In this document: in pieces, positions 1-7,410 of the stretch
Layout of the letters: each line of letters opens with the position of its first letter
How positions within the stretch are numbered: position 1 is the stretch's first letter
Origin: Thermomonospora echinospora
GTDB taxonomy: Bacteria > Actinomycetota > Actinomycetes > Streptosporangiales > Streptosporangiaceae
NCBI RefSeq assembly: GCF_900108175.1
Contig: NZ_FNVO01000002.1
Coordinates: forward strand, 435,051 to 499,050
Reading direction: 5' to 3'
DNA: 64,000 nt
Translations under genes and position numbers: made by a program
The notes under the pieces: model-generated
Database searches by the model: none
Seen by the model: only the letters and a program-made list of their open reading frames with translations
Told to the model about the DNA's origin: nothing

Positions 1-490
1 CGGCGACGACGTCGGCGACGATGACGTGCACCCGGCGCCCGCCCGCCAGCGGCGCGACCGCCGCCCCGACCGCCTCGGCGGTCTCGGTGAGGGGACGGTC
101 CGCCAGCGCGACCAGCGAAACCCGCACCTCGTCGTCGTAGACCGCCACCCCCTGCAACGGCGGTCCGGGGCGGTAGGTCACCACATGGCCCCAGGGCCCG
201 GCGGTCAGATCCGCCACCCCGGGACAGGCGCGCACCCGCTCGGCGATCCGCGTCGCGAACTCCGCCGTCGTCATCGGCGCGGCCGGCGCGGCCTCGCCGC
301 GGCCGGCGTTCGGATCAGGCTCCGCCTGACGCGACGTCTCACGCGACGGGCCGGGCGAAGCCCCGCGGGACGTCCCCGGCGCGGCCCCCCGCGACGAGCC
401 TCGGGACGTGCCGGGCGACGGGCCGCGGGACGGCCTGCGGGACGGCATGGAGGACGGCGTGTAGGACGACATGGCAGGCTTCGCGGTCAT
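1..490 (-). CDS. Partial hypothetical protein of the alkaline-shock cluster (C-terminus outside window)
   Basis: The reverse strand is open from an ATG at 490 to the window edge, about 163 codons. The start is well supported because its ATG overlaps the TGA of the upstream Asp23 gene (ATGA, 487-490). Residues 1 to about 72 are a low-complexity Ser/Pro/Arg/Gly stretch made of PSRG- and TSRG-like units. After an internal Met at about residue 73 a folded-looking domain begins (TTAEFATRIAERVRACPGV, then a VAVYDDEVRVSLVAL strand pattern). Its layout resembles the small Asp23-associated proteins of actinobacterial envelope-stress operons, but I do not recognise a named family. The translation might instead begin at the internal ATG; the coupling argues for the longer form. 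Confidence 0.6.
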   Translation of the reverse strand, partial: MTAKPAMSSYTPSSMPSRRPSRGPSPGTSRGSSRGAAPGTSRGASPGPSRETSRQAEPDPNAGRGEAAPAAPMTTAEFATRIAERVRACPGVADLTAGPWGHVVTYRPGPPLQGVAVYDDEVRVSLVALADRPLTETAEAVGAAVAPLAGGRRVHVIVADVVA

Positions 491-1059
491 CGGACGCGCG
501 GCTCGGCGCGTTCGCCGCGCCGCTCACCGCCTTGCTCTTCGCCCTCGTCCTCGCCCGGCAGGTGGATGTCGTCCACGGTCACGTTGACCTCGACGACCTC
601 CAGGCCGCACATGTGCTCGACGGACCTGATGACGTTCTCCCGGACGGCGCCGGCCAGGTCCGGGATGGACACCCCGTAGTCGACCACCAGGTCGATGTCC
701 ACGGCGGCCTGCCGCTCGCCCACCTCGACGGACACGCCCCGGGCGACGTTGCGGCCCATGCCGGGCAGGCGCTCCTTCACCGAGCCGAGCGTGCGGCCCA
801 TGCCGCTGCCCATGGCGTGCACGCCGCCGATCTCGCGGGCGGCGATGCCGGCGACCTTGGAGACGACTCCGTCGACGATGGTGGTGCGGCCGGTAGGGGT
901 GATCAGCTCGCCCTTGCCGTGCGGGCTCAGCTCGGTGCGGCGGCCGGCCCCGGTGGTGGCCTGGGGGCCGGTCGGAGCGGTCGCGGTCGATCCGGGCGAT
1001 TCCTGGCGGGACGGGCCAGAACGTTCCTTTGCCGTCGTCTTCCCGCTGTCCTGGCTCAC
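487..1059 (-). CDS. Asp23/Gls24 family envelope stress response protein
   Basis: This 190-residue protein belongs to the Asp23/Gls24 family, cytoplasmic proteins that associate with the membrane and are linked to cell-envelope stress. The family core starts near GRTTIVDGVVSKVAGIAAREI and continues through the YGVSIPDLAGAVRENVI and VEVNVTVDDIHLP segments. The first 60 residues are polar and disordered and the C-terminus is Glu/Arg-rich. I chose the GTG at 1059 because a GGGGGGAGC ribosome site lies just upstream; a longer ATG start at 1113 is possible. The gene is followed by an ATGA-coupled partner at 490. Confidence 0.85.
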   Translation of the reverse strand: MSQDSGKTTAKERSGPSRQESPGSTATAPTGPQATTGAGRRTELSPHGKGELITPTGRTTIVDGVVSKVAGIAAREIGGVHAMGSGMGRTLGSVKERLPGMGRNVARGVSVEVGERQAAVDIDLVVDYGVSIPDLAGAVRENVIRSVEHMCGLEVVEVNVTVDDIHLPGEDEGEEQGGERRGERAEPRVR

Positions 1060-1144
1060 GATGCTCCCCCCCGAACGAGCTGCCCTGGCGAGCCGTTGAT
1101 GCTCATTCCGCACGCTACTAAACCAGCAAATTTGCCTAACAGGG

Positions 1145-1164
1145 AGGCAAAGCGTTCTTTGCCT
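1145..1164 (-). promoter_or_regulatory. Perfect 8-bp stem hairpin upstream of the Asp23 gene
   Basis: AGGCAAAG and CTTTGCCT form a perfect 8-bp inverted repeat with a CGTT loop. It sits in the gap between the small gene ending at 1232 and the Asp23 start at 1059, next to an AT-rich palindrome (GCAAATTTGC, 1126-1135) that is unusual for this GC-rich window. It could be a weak terminator of the upstream gene or an operator; the sequence alone does not decide. Confidence 0.35.
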
Positions 1165-1231
1165 GAGACGAAGGGCCAGCGGCGCGCCGCGCGCACCGCC
1201 GGCCCCCGGAGACAGCCGGTGTCCTACCCGG

Positions 1232-1429
1232 TTACCTCATCTTGCCGCGGCCCTTGTCCCGGGGCTGCCGGCCCTTGTTGCGGGCGTTGCCCGCGGCGTC
1301 GTCGTCCTGGTCCGGCGCTTGGTCGGCGCGGTCAGCGCGGTCGGCCCGGTCGGGCCGCATGGGCTCGCCAGCCTGGTCGTCGTCTCTGTCCCGCGAGTTC
1401 GGCTGGTGCGTCCTGCTGGTGTTCGCCAC
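1232..1429 (-). CDS. Small disordered charged protein, function unknown
   Basis: A 65-codon frame starts at a GTG with a GGGGGGA ribosome site about eight bases upstream and gives MANTSRTHQPNSRDRDDDQ, then a repeated DRADRADRAD stretch and a basic tail ending KGRGKMR. The whole product is hydrophilic and probably unstructured. Upstream codons stay open to an ATG at 1495, but the ribosome site favours the GTG. It sits between two alkaline-shock-type genes on the same strand, so a stress role is conceivable. I do not recognise a family. Confidence 0.45.
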   Translation of the reverse strand: MANTSRTHQPNSRDRDDDQAGEPMRPDRADRADRADQAPDQDDDAAGNARNKGRQPRDKGRGKMR

Positions 1430-1491
1430 GACAATTCCCCCCATTGAGTGCGACGTGGCCTTGCGCACCTTATATACCCGCCGAACTGCAA

Positions 1492-1845
1492 TCATGCGCC
1501 GGTCTGCGGAAAAGTCGGGGACTGCCGGTAAACCACCTTAAACCGAACTGTAACCGGCAGATCCGACATTTTTGTCATACTGCGGCAGCGATCGGCCGGG
1601 CCTTTTTCCAGCGCCGTGTACAGCGCCGCGAGATCGGCCTCCTCGGCGCAGACGACGGTCATCGCCAGCCGGGGGCGGGCGGCGGTCCCGGCCGGGCGTA
1701 CCCGGACGCCCTGCACTCCGGGCAGCCGGCGCGCGCCCTCCGCCAGCTCCCGCGCCGCCATGGCCAGCGGCACGGCGGCGCCCCGGCCGCCGTCGCCGTC
1801 GCCCGTCCCGGCCCTGGCGACCCGCCGGACCAGCGTACGTATCAT
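1492..1845 (-). CDS. Small alkaline-shock-cluster protein, hypothetical
   Basis: This is a frame of about 117 residues beginning MIRTLVRRVARAGTG. A middle segment (ELAEGARRLPGVQGVRVRP, then RLAMTVVCAEEADLAALYTALE) has the helix-strand pattern of Asp23-type domains, and it lies in the Asp23 cluster. The C-terminus (VTVRFKVVYR) is a plausible final strand. The start is uncertain: ATG 1845 has a close AAGGA, and ATG 1896 or TTG 1914 would add 17 or 23 residues. Family membership is inference from context. Confidence 0.5.
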   Translation of the reverse strand: MIRTLVRRVARAGTGDGDGGRGAAVPLAMAARELAEGARRLPGVQGVRVRPAGTAARPRLAMTVVCAEEADLAALYTALEKGPADRCRSMTKMSDLPVTVRFKVVYRQSPTFPQTGA

Positions 1846-1947
1846 GATCCTTCGCGGAGCGGCACTCCGCGGCCCCCGGAACGCGATGACTCCCATACTC
1901 TTGTCATCACCCAAGGGCAGGCAAAAACACCCCCGGCGCCCGCCCGA

Positions 1948-2853
1948 TCAGCGGAACACGACGGTCTTGTCCCCGTTCAGCAGGACCCGGTGCTCGCCGT
2001 GCCAGCGGACGGCCCGGGCCAGCGCCAGGCACTCCATGTCGCGCCCCACCGCCATCAGGTCGCCCGGCCCGTGGGTGTGGTCGACCCGCGCGACCTCCTG
2101 CTCGATGATCGGCCCCTCGTCGAGGTCGGCGGTGACGTAGTGGGCGGTGGCGCCGATCAGCTTGACCCCCCGGGCGTGCGCCTGGTGGTAGGGCCGCGCC
2201 CCCTTGAAGCTCGGCAGGAACGAGTGGTGGATGTTGATGATCCGGCCGGGCAGCTTGCCGCACAGGTCGTCCGACAGCACCTGCATGTAGCGGGCCAGCA
2301 CCACCAGGTCCGCCCTGTAGTGCTCCACCAGCGTGAGGATCTCGGCCTCCTGGGCGGGCTTGCCGCCCGGCCCGATCGGCAGGTGGTGGTAGTCGATCCC
2401 GTACGACTGGGTGAGCGGGCGCAGGTCCGGATGGTTGGAGGCGACCGCCACGATGTCGATGTCGAGCAGCCCCGACCGCTGGCGGTACAGCAGGTCGTTG
2501 AGGCAGTGGCCGGCCTTGGACACCAGGATGAGCACCCGGGTGCGGGTGGCCGCGTCGTGCAGCCGCCAGTCGAGGGCGAACTCGGGGGCCAGCGCGGCGA
2601 GCCCGGCGCGCAGCCCGTCCTCGGTGACGTCCCCGGGCGCGGTGAACTGGACCCGCATGAAGAAGCGGCCGGTGGCGGTGTCGCCGTACTGCTGGCTCTC
2701 CAGGATGTTGCACCCGTGCTCGGCCAGCAGGCCGGAGACCGCGGCCACGATGCCGGGCCGGTCGGGGCACGACAGCGTCAGGATGTAGTCGGAACTCACG
2801 TCGTGGCTTTCTGGAATGGTGGTCGCGCCGCCGTTGCGCAGCGCCGCACTCAC
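1948..2853 (-). CDS. purU: Formyltetrahydrofolate deformylase
   Basis: PurU hydrolyses 10-formyl-tetrahydrofolate to formate and tetrahydrofolate, supplying formate for purine synthesis and balancing one-carbon pools. An N-terminal ACT domain (about residues 20-95, starting YILTLSCPDRPGIVAAVSG) is followed by the formyltransferase fold. The catalytic Asn/His block is visible in INIHHSFLPSFKGARPYHQA and the catalytic Asp region in HYVTADLDEGPIIEQ. At 301 residues it is slightly longer than usual; a GTG at 2799 (protein starting VSSDYIL) would give the typical 283. The neighbours on either side are unrelated. Confidence 0.95.
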   Translation of the reverse strand: MSAALRNGGATTIPESHDVSSDYILTLSCPDRPGIVAAVSGLLAEHGCNILESQQYGDTATGRFFMRVQFTAPGDVTEDGLRAGLAALAPEFALDWRLHDAATRTRVLILVSKAGHCLNDLLYRQRSGLLDIDIVAVASNHPDLRPLTQSYGIDYHHLPIGPGGKPAQEAEILTLVEHYRADLVVLARYMQVLSDDLCGKLPGRIINIHHSFLPSFKGARPYHQAHARGVKLIGATAHYVTADLDEGPIIEQEVARVDHTHGPGDLMAVGRDMECLALARAVRWHGEHRVLLNGDKTVVFR

Positions 2854-2969
2854 GATATCGAGACCGGGACGGGAAGCGTCCCCCGCGATCCCGCCGTTCC
2901 GGCCACGCTGACCTGGGAATCCCTTGATGCCGGGTTTGCCCGGCTCCGCCCGCGGTTAGGTTCGCGGAC

Positions 2970-3905
2970 ATGCGACGGGCCTGGGTCCTCATCATGGCGG
3001 CCGTCCTCCCGCTGACCGCCTGCGAGCCGGAGACCGGCACGCAACGCCGGGAGGGCGGGGGCACCAAGCCGCCGGCGAAGGTGGACGGCATCCCCACCAG
3101 GGCGGGCACCCACCGCCTGAAGCTGGACGTCGGCGGTCCGGCGCCTCGGGAGTACCGCCTGCGCGTACCGCCCCGGCTGGCCGAGGGCAGGTGGCGGGAC
3201 GGCGAGCCCGCCAAGGCGCTGCCGCTGGTGCTGGCCATGCACGGCGGCGCCGCCAACGCCGCGCAGATGGAACGGCTGAGCGGCTTCGACCGGGTGGCCG
3301 ACCGGGAGGGCCTCCTGGTGGCCTATCCCGAGGGCTTCCTGCTGAGCTGGAACGCGGGCTTTTGCTGCGGCCCCGCCAAGCTGGCCGATACCGATGACGT
3401 CGGGTTCCTCACCAAGCTCGTCCGCAAACTGACCCGTGCGGGGCTGGCCGACCCGGACCGGGTGTACGCGACGGGCTTCTCCAACGGGGCGGGCATGGCG
3501 TACCGGCTGGCCTGCGAGGCCCCGGGCACGTTCGCCGCGGTCGGGGCGGTCTCGGCGGCCATGGCGATGCGGCGGTGCGACCCCCGGCCGACCTCCGTGC
3601 TGGTCATGCACGGCACGGCCGACCGCAACGTGCCCTACGACGGCGGCGGGCGCCGCGACTTCAACGACGCGCGCCCGTTCCCGCCCGTCTCGCACGCGGT
3701 GGACTACTGGCGCAAGGTCAACGGCCTGCCGCCGCCGCGGCGCACCCTGACGGTCGGCGACGGGCCGGACTGCCGGACGACGGGCCGCGGCGGGGCCGGC
3801 ACCGAAGTGGCGCTGTGCCGGATCGAGGGCGGCGCCCACCGCTGGCCGGACGGCGCAGAGAACACGCTGTGGGCGTTCTTCGCGGCACACCCCCGCCGCG
3901 GCTAG
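2970..3905 (+). CDS. Secreted lipoprotein esterase of the PHB depolymerase / feruloyl esterase family
   Basis: The N-terminus is a lipoprotein signal peptide with lipobox LTAC (Cys18), so the enzyme should be anchored outside the membrane. The mature part is an alpha/beta hydrolase of the LpqC / polyhydroxybutyrate depolymerase / CE1 feruloyl-esterase type. I see an oxyanion segment LAMHGGAANAAQ, the nucleophile elbow GFSNGAGM, the acid in HGTADRNVPY and the catalytic His in GGAHRWP. It probably hydrolyses ester bonds in plant material or polyesters; the exact substrate cannot be read from sequence. It is transcribed alone. Confidence 0.88.
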   Translation: MRRAWVLIMAAVLPLTACEPETGTQRREGGGTKPPAKVDGIPTRAGTHRLKLDVGGPAPREYRLRVPPRLAEGRWRDGEPAKALPLVLAMHGGAANAAQMERLSGFDRVADREGLLVAYPEGFLLSWNAGFCCGPAKLADTDDVGFLTKLVRKLTRAGLADPDRVYATGFSNGAGMAYRLACEAPGTFAAVGAVSAAMAMRRCDPRPTSVLVMHGTADRNVPYDGGGRRDFNDARPFPPVSHAVDYWRKVNGLPPPRRTLTVGDGPDCRTTGRGGAGTEVALCRIEGGAHRWPDGAENTLWAFFAAHPRRG

Positions 3906-3946
3906 GATGTGAATACTTCTCACGTTATTTCGTCCCTGGGACCCGT

Positions 3947-5143
3947 ATGGATCTGCGCAAGCGGTACGACACCGCCACGGCCGCGCTCGAAGCCCCCCTC
4001 GCGATCGTCGACCTCGACGCGTTCCGCGCCAACGCCGCCGACCTGGTCCGCCGCGCCGCCGGCAAGCCGATCCGGGTGGCCAGCAAGTCGGTGCGCTGCC
4101 GGGCGCTGCTGGAGGAGGTGCTGTCCCTGGACGGCTTCGCCGGGGTCATGGCCTTCACCCTGCCCGAGGCCCTCTGGCTCGCCGAGCACCGGATCAGCGA
4201 CGACATCCTGGTGGCCTACCCCACCGCCGACCTGACCGCCATCGCCCGGCTCGCCGCCGACGAGCACGCGCTGGCCACCGTCACCCTGATGGTCGACTCC
4301 CCCGAGCACCTGGACCTCATCGGCCGGGCCGCCCGGGACGGGGCCGGGGCGCCGGTGCGGGTGTGCCTCGACATCGACGCCGGCTACCGCGCCCTCGGCG
4401 GCCGGATACGGATCGGCGCCCGCCGCTCGCCGGTCCACGACCCCGGCCAGGCCGCCGGGCTGGCCACGCTGATCGACCGCACCCCCAGGCTGCGGCTAGT
4501 GGGGCTGATGGCCTACGAGTCGCAGATCGCCGGGGTCGGGGACGACCCGCCCGGCAACCCCGCCCGGGGCCGGGTGATCCGGGCGATGCAGTCCCGCTCC
4601 CGGATCGAGCTGGCCCGCCGCCGCGCCGCCATCGTTCAGGCCGTCCGGCGGGTACGGCCCGACCTGGAGTTCGTCAACGGCGGCGGTACCGGCAGCGTGG
4701 AGAAGACCACGGCCGAACGCGCGGTCACCGAGGTCGCCGCCGGCTCCGGCCTCTACCAGCCGCACCTGTTCGACTACTACACCAACTTCCGGGGCCGCCC
4801 CGCCGCGCTGTTCGCGCTGCCGGTCGTCCGCAGGCCGGGCCCCGGCGTGGTGACCTGCCTGGGCGGCGGATACCTGGCCTCGGGCCCGGCCGACCGGCTC
4901 CGGCTGCCCCAGCCCTACCTGCCGGAGGGGCTGTCGTACGACGCCAACGAGGGCGCGGGCGAGGTGCAGACCCCGCTCCTCGGCACCGCCGCCGACCGCC
5001 TCACCCTCGGCGACCGCGTCTGGTTCCGGCACACCAAGGCGGGCGAGCTGTGCGAACGGTTCGACGCCCTCCACCTGGTCGAGGGCGACACGCTGGTGGA
5101 CACGGTGCCGACCTATCGGGGCGAAGGGCAGACCTTCCTTTGA
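3947..5143 (+). CDS. PLP-dependent amino acid deaminase/aldolase (alanine racemase N-terminal fold)
   Basis: This 398-residue protein has the fold-type III PLP barrel shared by alanine racemase, D-threonine aldolase and D-serine dehydratase. The PLP lysine is probably that of IRVASKSVRCRALL near residue 50. Further barrel motifs are VCLDIDAGYRALGG, LVGLMAYESQIAG and FVNGGGTGSVEKT. A C-terminal beta domain ends near VEGDTLVDTVPTYRGEGQTF. The likely reaction is on D-3-hydroxy amino acids, but substrate is inferred from family only. The start ATG at 3947 gives the normal family N-terminus; a longer open frame upstream is not needed. Confidence 0.85.
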   Translation: MDLRKRYDTATAALEAPLAIVDLDAFRANAADLVRRAAGKPIRVASKSVRCRALLEEVLSLDGFAGVMAFTLPEALWLAEHRISDDILVAYPTADLTAIARLAADEHALATVTLMVDSPEHLDLIGRAARDGAGAPVRVCLDIDAGYRALGGRIRIGARRSPVHDPGQAAGLATLIDRTPRLRLVGLMAYESQIAGVGDDPPGNPARGRVIRAMQSRSRIELARRRAAIVQAVRRVRPDLEFVNGGGTGSVEKTTAERAVTEVAAGSGLYQPHLFDYYTNFRGRPAALFALPVVRRPGPGVVTCLGGGYLASGPADRLRLPQPYLPEGLSYDANEGAGEVQTPLLGTAADRLTLGDRVWFRHTKAGELCERFDALHLVEGDTLVDTVPTYRGEGQTFL

Positions 5144-5149
5144 CGCGTT

Positions 5150-5169
5150 CTCCGGCCTGAAGGCCGGAG
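5150..5169 (+). terminator. Hairpin terminator after the deaminase/aldolase gene
   Basis: CTCCGGCC and GGCCGGAG form a perfect 8-bp stem with a TGAA loop, seven bases after the stop codon of the preceding gene. There is no T run, which is common for actinobacterial terminators. Confidence 0.6.
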
Positions 5170-5212
5170 CACCGGCCCGCATCTCGGTGGCGGACACCCG
5201 TAGATTGGGCGT

Positions 5213-5878
5213 ATGAGCGACGCTCCCGTCATCAGCGTGCGAGGTGAGGCCGTCCTTGAGGCCGACCCCGAGATCGCCCGGCTGTCGGTGTACGTCCAGT
5301 CCAAGGAGGACGACCGGCGCACCGCCCTCGACCAGCTCGTACGGCGCAATCAGCAGTGCCTCGACCTCGTCAGGTCGTACGGCGAGGCCGTCGAGAGGGT
5401 GGAGACGGGCGCGCTCACCATCACCCCGGTGCTGAAGTACCGGCGCCGGGAGGGTGACATCGCCCACTACCAGGGCACCGCCTGGATCAAGGTCACCGTG
5501 GCCGACCTGACCGTGCTCGGCGAGCTGGTCACCCGGCTCGGCAACCTCGAACGCACCCGGGTGGACGGCCCCGAGTGGGCGCTGCGGCGCGACAGCCCGG
5601 TCTACGCCGAGGCCGCCAGGCAGGCCGTCCGGCAGGCGGTCGAACGGGCCCGCAGCTACGCCGACGCCCTCGGCTGCCGGCTCACCGGCATGGTCGAACT
5701 GTCCGACGAGGGGCTCGGGCACGACGGCGTGGAGCCGCTGGCGGCGATGCCGGTGGCCTACGCCGGCGCCATGAACACCCCCGAGGAGCCCGAGGCCATC
5801 TCCCTGGAACCGAGCATCCAGACCGTCCGGGCGGCGGTGGAGGCGCGCTTCACCACCACCCAGCCCGAGTTGGCCTGA
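5213..5878 (+). CDS. SIMPL (DUF541) domain protein
   Basis: The 221-residue product matches the SIMPL/DUF541 family from its first residues (ISVRGEAVLEADPEIARLSVYV) through the repeated strand-helix units and the conserved AYADALG-like segment (ARSYADALGCRLTGMVELSDEG). Family members are often periplasmic or outer-surface proteins with poorly known function; this one has no signal peptide, so it is probably cytoplasmic. It ends with an AVEARF-type final strand. It stands alone between a terminator and the PfkB gene. Confidence 0.88.
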   Translation: MSDAPVISVRGEAVLEADPEIARLSVYVQSKEDDRRTALDQLVRRNQQCLDLVRSYGEAVERVETGALTITPVLKYRRREGDIAHYQGTAWIKVTVADLTVLGELVTRLGNLERTRVDGPEWALRRDSPVYAEAARQAVRQAVERARSYADALGCRLTGMVELSDEGLGHDGVEPLAAMPVAYAGAMNTPEEPEAISLEPSIQTVRAAVEARFTTTQPELA

Positions 5879-6070
5879 CCGCCCGCCTGGTCGGGGGTGG
5901 CTCAAGCCAGGCTGACCACCCGCCTTGCCGGGGGGCGGCCCTCCGCCCCGCCCCGCCGTCCGGAAACCGCCGGGTAATGTCGGTGCCATCGGTCAGGATG
6001 GTGCCCACGGACGTCCGGACCGGGCGTGCGAGAGAGCCGACGGGTGAAGTGCCTCGACGGGGAGGTGCCG

Positions 6071-7204
6071 ATGGCCGCACCGGGCTTGGGGGCTCCGCCG
6101 GAGCTGCCCTTCGACGACCCCTGCGCCGACCGCGAGCGGGCCGGGCCGCGGCCGCGCACGGCCGGCGGACCGGCGCCGGGCGATGACGCCGGCGGCCTGG
6201 ACGTGTTCCTGGCCGGGCGGGTGTTCATGGACATGATCTTCACCGGGCTGCCCGGGCTACCGCCGCCCGGCACCGAACTGGTCACCGACGGCCTCGGCTC
6301 GGCGCCCGGCGGCATCGCCAACATCGCGGTGGCGATGAGCCGGCTCGGGCTGCGCACCGGGCTGGCCACCACGGTCGGTGATGACATGTTCGGCGCCTAC
6401 CTGTGGCGGACGCTGTCGGAGCAGGAGGGGGTCGACCTGACCTGGTCGCGGCGCGCCGGCGGCTGGCCGACCCCGGTCACCGTCTCCATGGCCTACGACT
6501 CTGACCGCAGCATGGTCACCTACGCCCGGCCCCTGCCGCCGTCGGCCGACGAGCCGGTCACCGTTCCGCCGCACGCCTCGACCTGCTTCATCGACATCGA
6601 CCGGCCGGTCCCCGCCTGGGCGCTGGCGATGCGGCGGCAGGGCTCGCTGGTCTTCGCCGACGTCGGCTGGGACCCCACCGAGACCTGGTCCACCGACGTG
6701 CTGGACCGGCTCGCCGCGGTCGACGTGTTCCTGCCCAACGCCGTCGAGGCGATGGCCTACACCCGCACCCGTCACCCCGCCGACGCCCTGGAGGCGTTGG
6801 CCCTGCGGGTGCCGACGGTGGTGGTCAAGCAGGGCGCGCGGGGCGCCATCGCGATCGACTCCACCACGGGCGAGCGCGCCGAGGCCGCCGCGCTGCCGGT
6901 CGAGGCGCTGGACACCACCGGCGCCGGGGACGTTTTCGCGGCCGGGTTCGTGTTCGGCACCCTCGCCGGCTGGCCCCTGCTGCAACGGCTCCGCTTCGCC
7001 AACCTGTGCGCCGGCCTGTCGGTACGCCACTACAGCGGCTCGCTCGGCGCCCCCTGCTGGGGTGAGATCGCCGCTTTCGGCGAGACCACCGAGGTCGCCC
7101 CCGAGATCCTGGCCGACTACGAGTTCGTGGTGCCCTACATCCCCGAGGCCGAGCTGGGCAGCGGCCCCGACTCGGTCACCCGGGCCCAGCCCACCCTCAA
7201 GTAG
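6071..7204 (+). CDS. PfkB family carbohydrate kinase
   Basis: This is a ribokinase/PfkB sugar kinase of 377 residues. The N-terminal glycine-rich substrate segment (SAPGGIANIAVAMSRLG) and the C-terminal signature with the catalytic Asp (ALDTTGAGDVFAAGF) are clear. An extra 45-residue polar N-terminal stretch precedes the core. The start at ATG 6071 is set by a GGGAGG site five bases upstream. It lies 18 bases before the repeat-coded leader and the GH4 glycosidase gene, so the pair may handle a phosphorylated sugar released by GH4. The sugar is unknown. Confidence 0.88.
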   Translation: MAAPGLGAPPELPFDDPCADRERAGPRPRTAGGPAPGDDAGGLDVFLAGRVFMDMIFTGLPGLPPPGTELVTDGLGSAPGGIANIAVAMSRLGLRTGLATTVGDDMFGAYLWRTLSEQEGVDLTWSRRAGGWPTPVTVSMAYDSDRSMVTYARPLPPSADEPVTVPPHASTCFIDIDRPVPAWALAMRRQGSLVFADVGWDPTETWSTDVLDRLAAVDVFLPNAVEAMAYTRTRHPADALEALALRVPTVVVKQGARGAIAIDSTTGERAEAAALPVEALDTTGAGDVFAAGFVFGTLAGWPLLQRLRFANLCAGLSVRHYSGSLGAPCWGEIAAFGETTEVAPEILADYEFVVPYIPEAELGSGPDSVTRAQPTLK

Positions 7205-7222
7205 CCCCGAAGGAGGACACCC

Positions 7223-7318
7223 GTGAGCGTGAAGATCGCCGTCCGCGCAGGAGCGGGCAGCGGCCCCCGCCCGACCCTCCAGACACGGCCCACCAGCAGA
7301 CAGGAGCGGTATCGGTGA
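7223..7318 (+). CDS. Leader mini-ORF 1 (31 aa), coupled to mini-ORF 2
   Basis: A GTG preceded by a strong GAAGGAGG site opens a 31-codon frame that reads MSVKIAVRAGAGSGPRPT and continues to a basic tail (RQERYR). Its TGA lies inside GTGA at 7315-7318, overlapping the GTG of the next unit. The sequence resembles the N-terminal dinucleotide-binding motif of the GH4 enzyme downstream (VKIAVVGAGSGY) with one extra codon. It may be a translated leader or only a by-product of the duplication. Confidence 0.4.
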   Translation: MSVKIAVRAGAGSGPRPTLQTRPTSRQERYR

Positions 7319-7406
7319 GCGTGAAGATCGCCGTCCGCGCAGGAGCGGGCAGCGGCCCCCACCCAACCCTCCGAACACGGCCCACCAGCAGACAGGAGCG
7401 GTATCG
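7223..7406 (+). repeat. Two tandem 92-bp repeats duplicating the start region of the GH4 gene
   Basis: Units 7223-7314 and 7315-7406 are 92 bp each and differ at only four positions, all transitions. Each begins with the same 20 bases as the true GH4 start at 7407 and shares a second block, GCGGGCAGCGGC, with it. Each unit ends with a ribosome site (AGGAG, eight bases before the next GTG). The divergence between copies argues against an assembly artefact. Confidence 0.95.
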
Positions 7407-7410
7407 GTGA
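7315..7410 (+). CDS. Leader mini-ORF 2 (31 aa), coupled to the GH4 gene
   Basis: The second repeat encodes the same 31-residue frame with Arg16 changed to His and Gln21 to Arg. It starts at GTG 7315 with AGGAG eight bases upstream. Its TGA (7408-7410) overlaps the GTG of the GH4 gene as GTGA. Ribosomes entering at the strong first site could pass through all three frames by re-initiation. Confidence 0.4.
   Translation: MSVKIAVRAGAGSGPHPTLRTRPTSRQERYR

Noticed and set aside
532-3015. Long plus-strand frame of 827 codons across the Asp23 and purU region
   Set aside because: It is antisense to well-supported genes (Asp23, purU), has extreme Gly/Ala/Arg/His composition and no family motif; it arises from the very high GC content.
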